Part shown: in pieces, positions 34,360-41,879 of the stretch
Layout of the letters: each line of letters begins with the position of its first letter
Numbering within the stretch: position 1 is the stretch's first letter
DNA from: JAUWVG01 sp964633715
Lineage (GTDB): Bacteria > Acidobacteriota > Aminicenantia > Aminicenantales > Aminicenantaceae
Direction: 5' to 3'
Assembly: GCA_964633715.1 (NCBI GenBank)
Contig: CAZWHQ010000008.1
Coordinates: forward strand, 1-64,000
Length of the DNA: 64,000 bases
Made by a program: the position numbers and the translations under genes
The notes under the pieces: model-generated
The model's input: the letters and a program-made list of their open reading frames with translations, nothing else
The model's database searches: none
What the model was told of the DNA's origin: nothing

Positions 34360-35511
34360 ATGTCGAAGAAAAAAATTTGGTTTTTTATTATTTTTGTCTT
34401 TTTGTTCTGCGTCCTTCTCTTCATCTTCAATGTCAGAGAAGACATGATCGACTTCGAAGTCAATTTTCGTTCTGCCCAAAGATTGCAGCTGGGAGAGACT
34501 CTCTACAGGCTGGACGACGAACACTTTCAATTCAAATATATGCCGATTTCAAGTTTTCTCTATCTCCCGTTGACACTTCTTCCACTCGACTTAGCTAAAA
34601 TTTTCTGGTTTTTTTTCATCATCTCTTCAACTATTTATCTTGTTATTCTTTCTAATAAACTTGTGGACCCAAACGCAAATCCCTTAAAGCTTCTAAATCT
34701 TCTTCCTCCACTTATTTTGGCAAAATTTTTTTTAAGAGAAATCCAACTCGGCCAGATCAACAGCATTGTCACTTTGATTCTTGTCTTTATGACCTGGATA
34801 TTAGCCAAGGATCAAGTCAAAGACCGGATCAGAAACGAGACATTATCAGGGCTGATATTGGGATTGGCTGTAGCACTCAAACCTTACGCCCTTATCTTTT
34901 TCCCATATTTCTTCATAAAGAAAAAATGGAGGTCTCTTGCTTACGCATGCGGACTGCTTGTTGTGGCCTTTCTTGTCCCAACATTCTACTATGGAATCAA
35001 GGGGAACATGATTGTCCATAGGGAATGGATATCCACTTTATTCAAATCCACTCCAACTTTGTCAACAACTCAAGATAACGTCTCTATTTTTGCATTTTTT
35101 TCAAAATGGATCAGCAGCCAAAATTTAGCTCTGCTTTTTACAGGCCTGACAATTTCCCTCCTTGCTTTCCTCATCCTCTTTCTTTTTTTAAGAGGAAAAG
35201 CTCTTCATAGAGCATCTGTGCTGGAATGCGCTGTTCTTCTCATCTGCATACCTCTCATCTCCCCTCTTGGCTGGGACTACACTTTTCTTATGTCCCTTCT
35301 CGGACTCTTTTTAATTTTAAAATATTTCCAAAATTATTCACTTCTCTGGAAGATAATCCTTATTGTAAACCTCTGTATCATTTCTTTTTCTCTCTACGAT
35401 TTATTGGGTAGGGAGAATTATGCATTATTCATGTCCTGGTCCGTTCTCACCATCAACTTTCTTTTTCTTATTGGTTACCTCTCTTTCCTTAGAATAAGAA
35501 AAATTGTTTAG
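34360..35511 (+). CDS. Polytopic membrane glycosyltransferase, GT87/DUF2029-like
   Basis: Product of 383 residues with about nine to ten hydrophobic helices. Landmarks are an N-terminal segment (6-24), a periplasmic loop with DMIDFEVNFRSAQRLQLGETLYR, then YMPISSFLYLPLTLLPLDLAKIFW and LREIQLGQINSIVTLILV (a GQ-N motif typical of polyprenyl-phosphate-mannose-dependent transferases), and GLILGLAVALKPYALIFFPYF. Such GT-C enzymes use polyprenyl-linked sugars on the outer face of the inner membrane. Donor and acceptor are unknown. It follows the GT9 gene by 29 bp. Confidence 0.75.
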   Translation: MSKKKIWFFIIFVFLFCVLLFIFNVREDMIDFEVNFRSAQRLQLGETLYRLDDEHFQFKYMPISSFLYLPLTLLPLDLAKIFWFFFIISSTIYLVILSNKLVDPNANPLKLLNLLPPLILAKFFLREIQLGQINSIVTLILVFMTWILAKDQVKDRIRNETLSGLILGLAVALKPYALIFFPYFFIKKKWRSLAYACGLLVVAFLVPTFYYGIKGNMIVHREWISTLFKSTPTLSTTQDNVSIFAFFSKWISSQNLALLFTGLTISLLAFLILFLFLRGKALHRASVLECAVLLICIPLISPLGWDYTFLMSLLGLFLILKYFQNYSLLWKIILIVNLCIISFSLYDLLGRENYALFMSWSVLTINFLFLIGYLSFLRIRKIV

Positions 35512-35567
35512 AGAACAAGCAGAAATGGATCAATTACTGAAATACACCTGAGAGTTTCTTTTGTCCG

Positions 35568-35670
35568 GCACCTTCAGTAGAGGCGGATGGAAGTCGTGTC
35601 TCTGTCTCCATACACATTCATATGTGATGGAGGCAGAACGCCCGTGAGGATCACGGGTCCGGCTCTAAAA
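35568..35670 (+). repeat. Structured interspersed repeat, copy A (diverged)
   Basis: Shares an ordered set of blocks with copies at 37.4 and 53.6 kb: CGGATGG, TCTCTGTCTCCAT, CACATTC, TATGTGATGGAGGCAGAA. Helix P1 is 35580-35587 with 35658-35665 (GAGGCGGA/TCCGGCTC, one mismatch). The inner hairpin is CTCCAT/ATGGAG extended by CACAT/ATGTG. P1 differs in sequence from the other copies but still pairs. This copy also has an extra 6-bp hairpin, CCCGTG/CACGGG (35641-35656). It lies between the GT87-like and CDP-alcohol transferase genes, upstream of the latter's promoter. Confidence 0.65.
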
Positions 35671-35712
35671 AAAATCGCTGGTATGGAAATGCTAGCATTG
35701 GATAATAAAGAT

Positions 35713-35742
35713 TTGACCCAAATTGTCTTTCTAGGGTATTAT
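35713..35742 (+). promoter_or_regulatory. Promoter of the CDP-alcohol phosphatidyltransferase gene
   Basis: -35 TTGACC (35713-35718), an 18-bp spacer, and -10 TATTAT (35737-35742). Transcription would begin near 35749, which is downstream of the TTG at 35745. It therefore supports ATG 35781 as the start of the next gene. Confidence 0.55.
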
Positions 35743-35780
35743 CATTGAGCAAAACCACAGGGATAAATGAGTCAGAATCT

Positions 35781-36371
35781 ATGAAGGCAAAGCCCGAAAC
35801 CAAGCCGTACAAAAAAAATCCTCATGGTTACATTCTCATCCAATCTGTCACTCTAGCAAGGATACCTCTTGCCATTATCTTCTCCATAGTCCTGCAGACA
35901 AGCGAATATGCCGTCTCCAGGCTCATCTGGTGTGCCGCCCTTCTTCTCCTGATTGAGGCAACAGATCTTTTGGATGGGATCTTTGCTAGAAGACACAGCC
36001 TCGTATCCGAGTATGGAGCCATGCTTGATCCCTTTGCCGACAGCTTGTCCAGGCTCATTATTTATTGGAGTTTATCCACTCAAGGTCTGGTTCTGTATTT
36101 AGTCCCTTTGTGTATGGCCATCCGCGATATCACTGTCGCCTACGCAAGAATTCTTCTGGCAAAAAAGAGTCAATCTGTTTCTGCCCGGAGCAGCGGAAAA
36201 ATAAAAGCGACTGTACAAGCTGTTGGTTCTTTTTTGTTGCTGTTCGGACCCATCTACTGGAATATTACAGGAGATTGGACGATCAATGTTTTATCCGCAA
36301 TTATCATCACCGTAACTCTGCTCTCAGCCGTGGAATATGTGAGAGATGCTATTCTCTCCGTTAGGGATTAA
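35781..36371 (+). CDS. CDP-alcohol phosphatidyltransferase family protein
   Basis: Integral membrane enzyme of 196 residues that replaces CMP of a CDP-alcohol with another alcohol, as in phosphatidylglycerophosphate or cardiolipin synthesis. The complete family signature is visible at about residues 58-84: D-LL-DG-IF-AR, then G-AML-D-PFA-D. Four to five membrane helices follow. The alternative start TTG 35745 has a good AGGG box but lies upstream of the predicted transcription start. Substrate is undefined (PgsA-like or inositol-type). It sits 5 bp before the HAD gene. Confidence 0.84.
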   Translation: MKAKPETKPYKKNPHGYILIQSVTLARIPLAIIFSIVLQTSEYAVSRLIWCAALLLLIEATDLLDGIFARRHSLVSEYGAMLDPFADSLSRLIIYWSLSTQGLVLYLVPLCMAIRDITVAYARILLAKKSQSVSARSSGKIKATVQAVGSFLLLFGPIYWNITGDWTINVLSAIIITVTLLSAVEYVRDAILSVRD

Positions 36372-36376
36372 ATTCT

Positions 36377-37165
36377 ATGACATCCTTGGCCAGAACATTC
36401 CAGAATAAAAAAATTATTTTCCTGGACATGGACGGCACAATCTATCTCGGAGAGAAACTCATCCAGGGTACCGAAGTTTTTTTATCTGCCCTAAAGAAAA
36501 AGGGGATTAAATACTATTATCTTTCGAACAACTCCTCTCGTTCTAAAACCGACTATGTGGACAAGCTGGAGCGTTTGGGAATACAGGCCAGCACAGAAGA
36601 TATCATATTGTCTACTGATGGAGTCATCGACTTTCTCCACAGCCGGAAAATAGATAAAACATATGTTGTCGGAACTATGTCTATGAAGGATATGTTTTTA
36701 CAGGCAGGAATTGAGGTCGATTCTCAAAATCCAACCTATATTATCCTGGGCTTTGACACTGAACTTAATTATAGGAAAATCAAGACTGCAGCGCTTTTTC
36801 TCCAAAAGGGCATCCCCATGCTGGCCACGCACAAAGATCTGGTCTGTCCTACACAGGATGGTCCAATTCCCGATGTTGGAGCCATGCTGGCACTTTTTAA
36901 AAAAGCCACCGGGAAGACACCGGAAAAGATATTTGGCAAGCCTAACAAAGAAATGCTGGACTATATCATCAAGAGATATGCAGTAACTCCTGATGAATTG
37001 GTGATTATAGGAGACCGGATCTACACAGATATGGAAATGGCCAACCGAATCGGCTGCGATTTCATCCTCGTGCTGAGCGGTGAGACTCAAAAAGCAGACC
37101 TCCCCCAGCTCAAATCCCAACCCGCCCTGATCGTAGACAACCTCAGCCAACTCTTAATAGATTGA
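36377..37165 (+). CDS. HAD-superfamily hydrolase, NagD-like (subfamily IIA)
   Basis: Phosphatase of 262 residues. Motif I FLDMDGTIYLGEKLI (about 15-29, nucleophile Asp and acid Asp), motif II YYLSNNSS, cap domain, motif III lysine in FGKPNKEMLD and motif IV VIIGDRIYTDMEMANRIG are all present. NagD/AraL-type enzymes dephosphorylate sugar or glycerol phosphates. The neighbouring phospholipid gene, five bases upstream, would fit a glycerophosphate-type substrate, but this is inference. Its TGA stop is the first three bases of the left arm of a 33-bp inverted repeat. Confidence 0.88.
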   Translation: MTSLARTFQNKKIIFLDMDGTIYLGEKLIQGTEVFLSALKKKGIKYYYLSNNSSRSKTDYVDKLERLGIQASTEDIILSTDGVIDFLHSRKIDKTYVVGTMSMKDMFLQAGIEVDSQNPTYIILGFDTELNYRKIKTAALFLQKGIPMLATHKDLVCPTQDGPIPDVGAMLALFKKATGKTPEKIFGKPNKEMLDYIIKRYAVTPDELVIIGDRIYTDMEMANRIGCDFILVLSGETQKADLPQLKSQPALIVDNLSQLLID

Positions 37166-37521
37166 TCCATTCTGAAATTTTATGATCGATTTCTGTAAAG
37201 TAATGAGAAACCACGTTTCGTTTTCCCCGTGAATCGCCGGCGCATCCTGCTCCATCTTCGTCGAAGACCCAACCCACCGCACCACCATGCTCCTCAGATG
37301 CACGGAGGGATGCCGCCGGGCATCTCTTTCCCTTTACCTTTGGTTAAGTCGGATGGACGTCGTATCTCTGTCTCCATGCACATTCGTATGTGATGGAGGC
37401 AGAATACGTAAGGGTTCCTGTCCGACTTAAAATAAATTGGAGGAACCACGCCCGCTCGTCCTCCAAACGGATTTCTCCATCGTCTTCCCAGAAATCGATC
37501 ATAAAAATTCAGAATTGATCA
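37163..37521. repeat. 359-bp element bounded by 33-bp inverted repeats, between convergent genes
   Basis: Bases 37163-37195 and 37489-37521 are reverse complements with 31 of 33 matches, separated by 293 bp. The left arm begins exactly at the stop codon of the HAD gene and the right arm ends five bases from the stop of fabD. Arms and interior differ from the 1780-2097 element, but the architecture is the same. The interior holds structured repeat copy B and another GC-rich palindromic stretch (GGCGCATCC near 37240 with GGATGCC near 37310). No credible ORF is present. Confidence 0.72.
37336..37466 (+). repeat. Structured interspersed repeat, copy B
   Basis: Core 37345-37429. Closing helix P1 is TAAGTCGGA/TCCGACTTA (9 bp), P2 CGTAT/ATACG, P3 CTG/CAG, then CTCCAT/ATGGAG stacked on CACAT/ATGTG with a TCGT loop. 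A further hairpin TTGGAGGA/TCCTCCAA follows at 37437-37466. It is nearly identical to copy C (one substitution across the ~86-nt core, about six differences in ~119 nt). It lies inside the 33-bp inverted-repeat element, pointing away from the HAD gene and towards the 3' end of fabD. Confidence 0.75.
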
Positions 37522-37525
37522 TTCT

Positions 37526-38455
37526 TTATAGTTCAGAGAGGACTGAGTTTGTCTTCTCAAGAGACTCCATGTCTTCGACATTTAATACGGCTGGCAATTT
37601 CTGCCAGCCCCTGGCAATTCTTTTTGCAAGTCCTGAAAGGACCTTTCCTGCTCCGAGTTCAACAAAGACATCGATATCCATCTTTCCTATCACTTCCATT
37701 GAATTGAACCACAGAACTGTTCGAGTCACCTGTCGCTTCAGCGAATCTCTCGCCTGATCTCCCTCCAGAATAATTTTTGCATCGACATTTGTGATAACAG
37801 GAAATTTGAGGTTCTTGAATTCAATCTGACTAAGATCATAAGAGAGCTTCTCTTCAGCGCTCTCCATTAGACGGCAGTGAAAGGGGGCACTGACTGGGAG
37901 CATTACAGATCGTGGAGGATTAAGAAGAGACAGAGCTTCTTTAACAGCCGAATTATCACCTGCAATGACAATCTGCTCTTTACTGTTCCAATTGGCCACC
38001 TCGACAATCCCGCTCTTGACACTTTGAACAACCTCCTCGATTTTCTCGTACGAAACTCCCAAAACTGCTGCCATCACCCCAGCATCAACAGGGACAGCCT
38101 CCTGCATGTACGTACCCCTTTTATGAACAAGACAGACAGCATCCTCAAAAGACAGGGCTCCTGCTGCAACGAGTGCAGAATATTCTCCCAGGCTGTGACC
38201 AGCCGCGATTTGTGGTTCTCGGCCAAAAAGTTCATATGCAATTGTACTGACTGTCAGCAGTGCCGGCTGTGTGTTTTGAGTAAGCTTGAGTTCAGCCTCT
38301 GGTCCTTCTAAACATAATTCAGTTATGGAATAGCCTAAGGACTCATCGGCTCTAGAAAATATTTCTCTTGCTAAAGAATACGATTCGAAAAATCCCTTAC
38401 CCATTCCCACGGACTGAGAACCCTGCCCGGGAAATAAAAAGGCCATCTGGTTCAT
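37526..38455 (-). CDS. fabD: Malonyl-CoA-ACP transacylase
   Basis: Loads malonyl groups onto acyl carrier protein for fatty acid synthesis. The 309-residue product has AFLFPGQGSQSVGMG at the N-terminus, the nucleophile motif GHSLGEYSAL (Ser about 91), the histidine segment VSAPFHCRLM (about 200) and VELGAGKVLSGL near the end. GAGGAGG precedes ATG 38455. It is the last gene of the 12-gene minus-strand directon, overlapping the SurA-like gene by four bases, and ends at an inverted-repeat element that may terminate it. Confidence 0.95.
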   Translation of the reverse strand: MNQMAFLFPGQGSQSVGMGKGFFESYSLAREIFSRADESLGYSITELCLEGPEAELKLTQNTQPALLTVSTIAYELFGREPQIAAGHSLGEYSALVAAGALSFEDAVCLVHKRGTYMQEAVPVDAGVMAAVLGVSYEKIEEVVQSVKSGIVEVANWNSKEQIVIAGDNSAVKEALSLLNPPRSVMLPVSAPFHCRLMESAEEKLSYDLSQIEFKNLKFPVITNVDAKIILEGDQARDSLKRQVTRTVLWFNSMEVIGKMDIDVFVELGAGKVLSGLAKRIARGWQKLPAVLNVEDMESLEKTNSVLSEL

Positions 38456-39141
38456 GATCCCTCCTCTTTGAGTAGAATATGAATGTCCGCTTCACGTCGC
38501 AGGTTGATCAACCACTCCTCTACAAGAGTGCTGACCTTGTTCTTTTTAATCGCTGATTCAATTTCTTCTAAAACCTCCATCATAGGCGGAGAATCTATAT
38601 TTTTTGCTTTCTGTGCGGGTACAAATTTGTCTATGTAGTAGTCTTCAATTTCTTTTAAACTGACTCTAACAGCAAGCCCAAATCTATCTTCGATAATCCT
38701 TTGATAAAGAATTTTTTCAAACAAATAGACCAGCAGGTCTTCTTTCTGCAATCCGAACTTATCGAGCTTTGTTTGGACCTCTTCATGCCCCAGTTTATTG
38801 AGCAGAGATTGATAGGCCCTTTCAACGGCTTCAGGACCGACGGGCAGGCTCTCCTGAGTTAATCCTATGACCAATTTTTGATTGATGAGCCGATCGAGAA
38901 TGCCCAGAAAATTTTCATCCTGCGATTCATTTTCCTCATCATAGAGAAAAAAAGAGGCCGCAATTTTCACATCCGACAGAGTGATAACATAATCATTCAC
39001 TACAGCGGCAATCCGATCTATGACTTCCTGTGATCCACAAAAAGAGACGGGAGTAAAGGACATGAAAAAAAGCAAAGACAGGAGCAGGCACACGGCCTGT
39101 CTTAAACAAATCCGAACCGAATCTATTGTATTAAAAAACAT
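38452..39141 (-). CDS. SurA-like periplasmic chaperone without a PPIase domain
   Basis: Product of 229 residues with a hydrophobic export segment (about 10-33), followed by the SurA signature DRIAAVVNDYVITLSDV and a helical N-terminal chaperone domain (LDRLINQKLVIGLTQE...). The C-terminal helix returns at EEIESAIKKNKVSTLVEEWLINLRREADI. No parvulin (PpiC) domain is present, whereas E. coli SurA has two. It probably escorts outer-membrane proteins to the neighbouring BamA. I start at ATG 39141, which overlaps the bamA stop by 11 bases. The longer frame to 39261 would lie inside bamA. Confidence 0.8.
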   Translation of the reverse strand: MFFNTIDSVRICLRQAVCLLLSLLFFMSFTPVSFCGSQEVIDRIAAVVNDYVITLSDVKIAASFFLYDEENESQDENFLGILDRLINQKLVIGLTQESLPVGPEAVERAYQSLLNKLGHEEVQTKLDKFGLQKEDLLVYLFEKILYQRIIEDRFGLAVRVSLKEIEDYYIDKFVPAQKAKNIDSPPMMEVLEEIESAIKKNKVSTLVEEWLINLRREADIHILLKEEGS

Positions 39142-41878
39142 TGCCAATAGTGATGAAGGCGAGTGGTTTTCGTTCTCCCGGCGGCGCATTGAGATTCCAT
39201 CCCAGTTCAAAACGGATCGGGCCCAGGGGAGTCCGATACCGGAGTCCAAATCCGACAGCATTCTGAAAATTGATAAAACTCACCTGTTTACGCCTTTCAA
39301 AAACATTGCCCGTATCAAAAAAAACATTTCCGAATAAATTTTCCATTTTTGTAAGGAGCGGAAATGTCATTTCAAAATTAAAGAGAACAATAGCTTTTCC
39401 TCCAATGGGATTGTTTGAATTCGGATCCTGAGGTCCCAGCTCATCGAATCCCACGCCACGGAAAGAATTGCTCCCACCCGCAAAAAATCTTTCGTGAATA
39501 GGCATTCTCCCTCGACCCAAACCCAGTCGAGTCGTGGTTGTAAAGGTCACTCCCGGGAAAATAGGAATATAGTGCTGATATTTTGTAAATGTCCTCTGAT
39601 AATCAGATTCTACATTAAACAGCGGATAGGCCCACTCCAATACAGAGCTTAAAAAGAATCCGCTTTCCGGATTAAAGGGATCATTCCTCCTATCCCAGAC
39701 AAAGGTTCCCGATATCGAGGTCGTAGAAAATGGAAAATGTTGCCGGTCTACTTCGGATTCAGACACCCAGAGTTCATATAAGATCGTCCGTGCATATTTC
39801 AGTGTGGCTAATAAAACCATTTCCTCTTTTTCTGAAAGGGAGTAGAACGTTGATAGGCTAAAGCCGCGTCGCTCAAAACTGTAGCTCTCTCTCTCCTCCC
39901 TTTCCAACCAGGCATTCATAATCATTTGGCCCGGGATCCCAAGAAAATAGGGCTGTTCCCAGGAAGCGACAGCCCTCTGTTCTCGAAGACTGAATTGCCC
40001 AACTAGACTGAATTGAGCTGCTGAACCAAAAATATTACTTCGGATGAACTCAGCCGTCCCTCTCGGCCTGACCACATAATCCCATACAGCAAAGGACTTG
40101 GGCACATTTTTTGTCTCTAAACCCAAACCTAAACTGGCGTAATTTCTTTGCCCTTCGATTAAACTGATGATGAGATTGATGTGCTCCGATGACACTGGAA
40201 TTTCTTCAATCTTGACTTGAGTAAAAACTCCAAGTCCTTCAAGCCTTCGCTTTGTGGTCATAATTGAATCAAAAAATGCAAAGTCTCCCTCTTTAATTTG
40301 AAGTTCTCTTAAAATAATATTTCTTTGAGTGACCTCATTCCCAGAAATGATGATGTTATCAACAATAACTTTCTGCCCCTCATTAATTTGGAAACGGATA
40401 ATGTAATTCGCTGCCTCTTCTTGCTGGACAACAGCCCTGATCAAAGTATCTCTAAATCCCTGATTCAAATAAAAATTTTCAAGTCTGTCCACATCCCTCT
40501 GAATGTTGGGTTGAAAGAAGGCACCTCCTTCTGAGCTTCCGATCTCTTGGAGCAATTCTTCATTTGGAAAAGAATGGGATCCTTCGATGGTTATCAAATC
40601 TATAATTTCTTGTTGGCCTTCTTCAATAAATATGATTGGTTTAATGCCCTTCTCTAGCTTCATAAAGTTCAGAACAACATTGGTCTCTGAAAATCCTCTT
40701 GTTCGGTACAGGAACTCTATCTCTCTCTGGAGTTCATACAGTCTGGCTCCATTAACTTTTTTTAAAAATGTGACTTTTTCAGGAATTCCCAGCTCTTCCC
40801 GGATTTGGGAAGGAGAAAAAAATGTCGCCCCTTCTATCTCTATATCCAAAATTCTTGCTTTCTCACCAAGAATGACTTTATAAGTGATATATAGGTTTCC
40901 GTTTTCACTTTTTATCGAGGATGTCACATTGGGAAATAAATAATTTTTCTCCCTTAGATAATTGATAATCTTGGCTCTTCCTTCAGATAAACTCCATTCC
41001 TCAAAAACTCTTGCCTCCCAAATAGGTTTCAGAAGTTCCAGAGGAACATCCGCTCCTTCGACAATGATTTCGATTTTCTCATAGGGAGTCACATTTAAAA
41101 GAAAGGACACTCGGGCGGTCTCCTCATCAAATCGTTTCTCAATTATCTCCACTTCAACCCTCTGGTAATCCATCTCCAAGTAGATTTCTCTAATGCTCTT
41201 TAGATCCTCCTGCAGAACGGCAGGAATATATTCCTTCCCCGTTTCCGTCTGCATTTTCTTTTTCAAAGTGGCTTCTGAGACAAGGATTTCACCTTCGAAT
41301 ACAATCTCTCCTACAATATATTTTCTGGCCGAACGAATATCAAAAAGGATATCCACCTGTGAATTCAACCTATCTATATCTGTTGAGACATCAATAACCG
41401 GGCTAAAAAAACCTTCATTTTCCAGCACATTTCTAAGCTCATCTAAAGCTCCAGATAACTTCTCGCTGGTGAAAGAATGTCCCTCTTGAAGTACAAACAG
41501 ATTTTCTCTTAATTTTTTTCGGGATACATCCTCATAACCTTTAAACTGGATATTCCGTATGAACAGGTTTTTTGTAAGAGAGAAAGTCAGGTCCAATTTA
41601 GGACCATCTCCAATAGAAACCTGGACATCCGAAAAAAGCCCCGACTGATAAATATTTTTGACAACATCTCTTATGACCTTCAAGGAAAAAATGTCTCCAG
41701 GAGTGATAGGGATAAGCTCTTCTAGTTCCCCCTTCCTAGTTTCACCGTCTATCAATACAAAAATGTTGTTTATAAGTCTATTTTCAACTTTGACCTGGCT
41801 GAATATATGGAAAGGTTTGATAGAGAAGAGCAGGACCAAAAGACATAAGATCATGAAAAAGCGACTTTTTCTTTCCAT
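39131..41878 (-). CDS. bamA: BamA-type Omp85 outer-membrane assembly factor with about seven POTRA domains
   Basis: Inserts beta-barrel proteins into the outer membrane. The 915-residue protein has a signal peptide (1-about 28), then by eye seven consecutive POTRA units (each of the form VxxIxFxG...L...YxxxGF...V) up to about residue 560, then a 16-stranded barrel. The barrel carries GGSNSFRGVGFDELGP and the C-terminal FGLRYRTPLGPIRFELGWNLN ending in Phe. E. coli BamA has five POTRAs. I start at ATG 41878, two bases below the tamB stop. An upstream extension lies in tamB. Flanked by tamB and a SurA-like gene, forming an outer-membrane biogenesis block. Confidence 0.9.
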   Translation of the reverse strand: MERKSRFFMILCLLVLLFSIKPFHIFSQVKVENRLINNIFVLIDGETRKGELEELIPITPGDIFSLKVIRDVVKNIYQSGLFSDVQVSIGDGPKLDLTFSLTKNLFIRNIQFKGYEDVSRKKLRENLFVLQEGHSFTSEKLSGALDELRNVLENEGFFSPVIDVSTDIDRLNSQVDILFDIRSARKYIVGEIVFEGEILVSEATLKKKMQTETGKEYIPAVLQEDLKSIREIYLEMDYQRVEVEIIEKRFDEETARVSFLLNVTPYEKIEIIVEGADVPLELLKPIWEARVFEEWSLSEGRAKIINYLREKNYLFPNVTSSIKSENGNLYITYKVILGEKARILDIEIEGATFFSPSQIREELGIPEKVTFLKKVNGARLYELQREIEFLYRTRGFSETNVVLNFMKLEKGIKPIIFIEEGQQEIIDLITIEGSHSFPNEELLQEIGSSEGGAFFQPNIQRDVDRLENFYLNQGFRDTLIRAVVQQEEAANYIIRFQINEGQKVIVDNIIISGNEVTQRNIILRELQIKEGDFAFFDSIMTTKRRLEGLGVFTQVKIEEIPVSSEHINLIISLIEGQRNYASLGLGLETKNVPKSFAVWDYVVRPRGTAEFIRSNIFGSAAQFSLVGQFSLREQRAVASWEQPYFLGIPGQMIMNAWLEREERESYSFERRGFSLSTFYSLSEKEEMVLLATLKYARTILYELWVSESEVDRQHFPFSTTSISGTFVWDRRNDPFNPESGFFLSSVLEWAYPLFNVESDYQRTFTKYQHYIPIFPGVTFTTTTRLGLGRGRMPIHERFFAGGSNSFRGVGFDELGPQDPNSNNPIGGKAIVLFNFEMTFPLLTKMENLFGNVFFDTGNVFERRKQVSFINFQNAVGFGLRYRTPLGPIRFELGWNLNAPPGERKPLAFITIGNVF

Positions 41879-41879
41879 G

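Noticed and set aside
35568..35742. Copy A as a riboswitch leader of the CDP-alcohol transferase gene
   Set aside because: A -35/-10 pair at 35713-35742 starts transcription downstream of the repeat, copy C lies upstream of the hslV promoter, and copy B faces the 3' end of fabD. The family is therefore not consistently a 5' leader.
36698..37150. 150-codon minus-strand ORF within the HAD gene
   Set aside because: Fully antisense to conserved NagD motifs and without motifs of its own.
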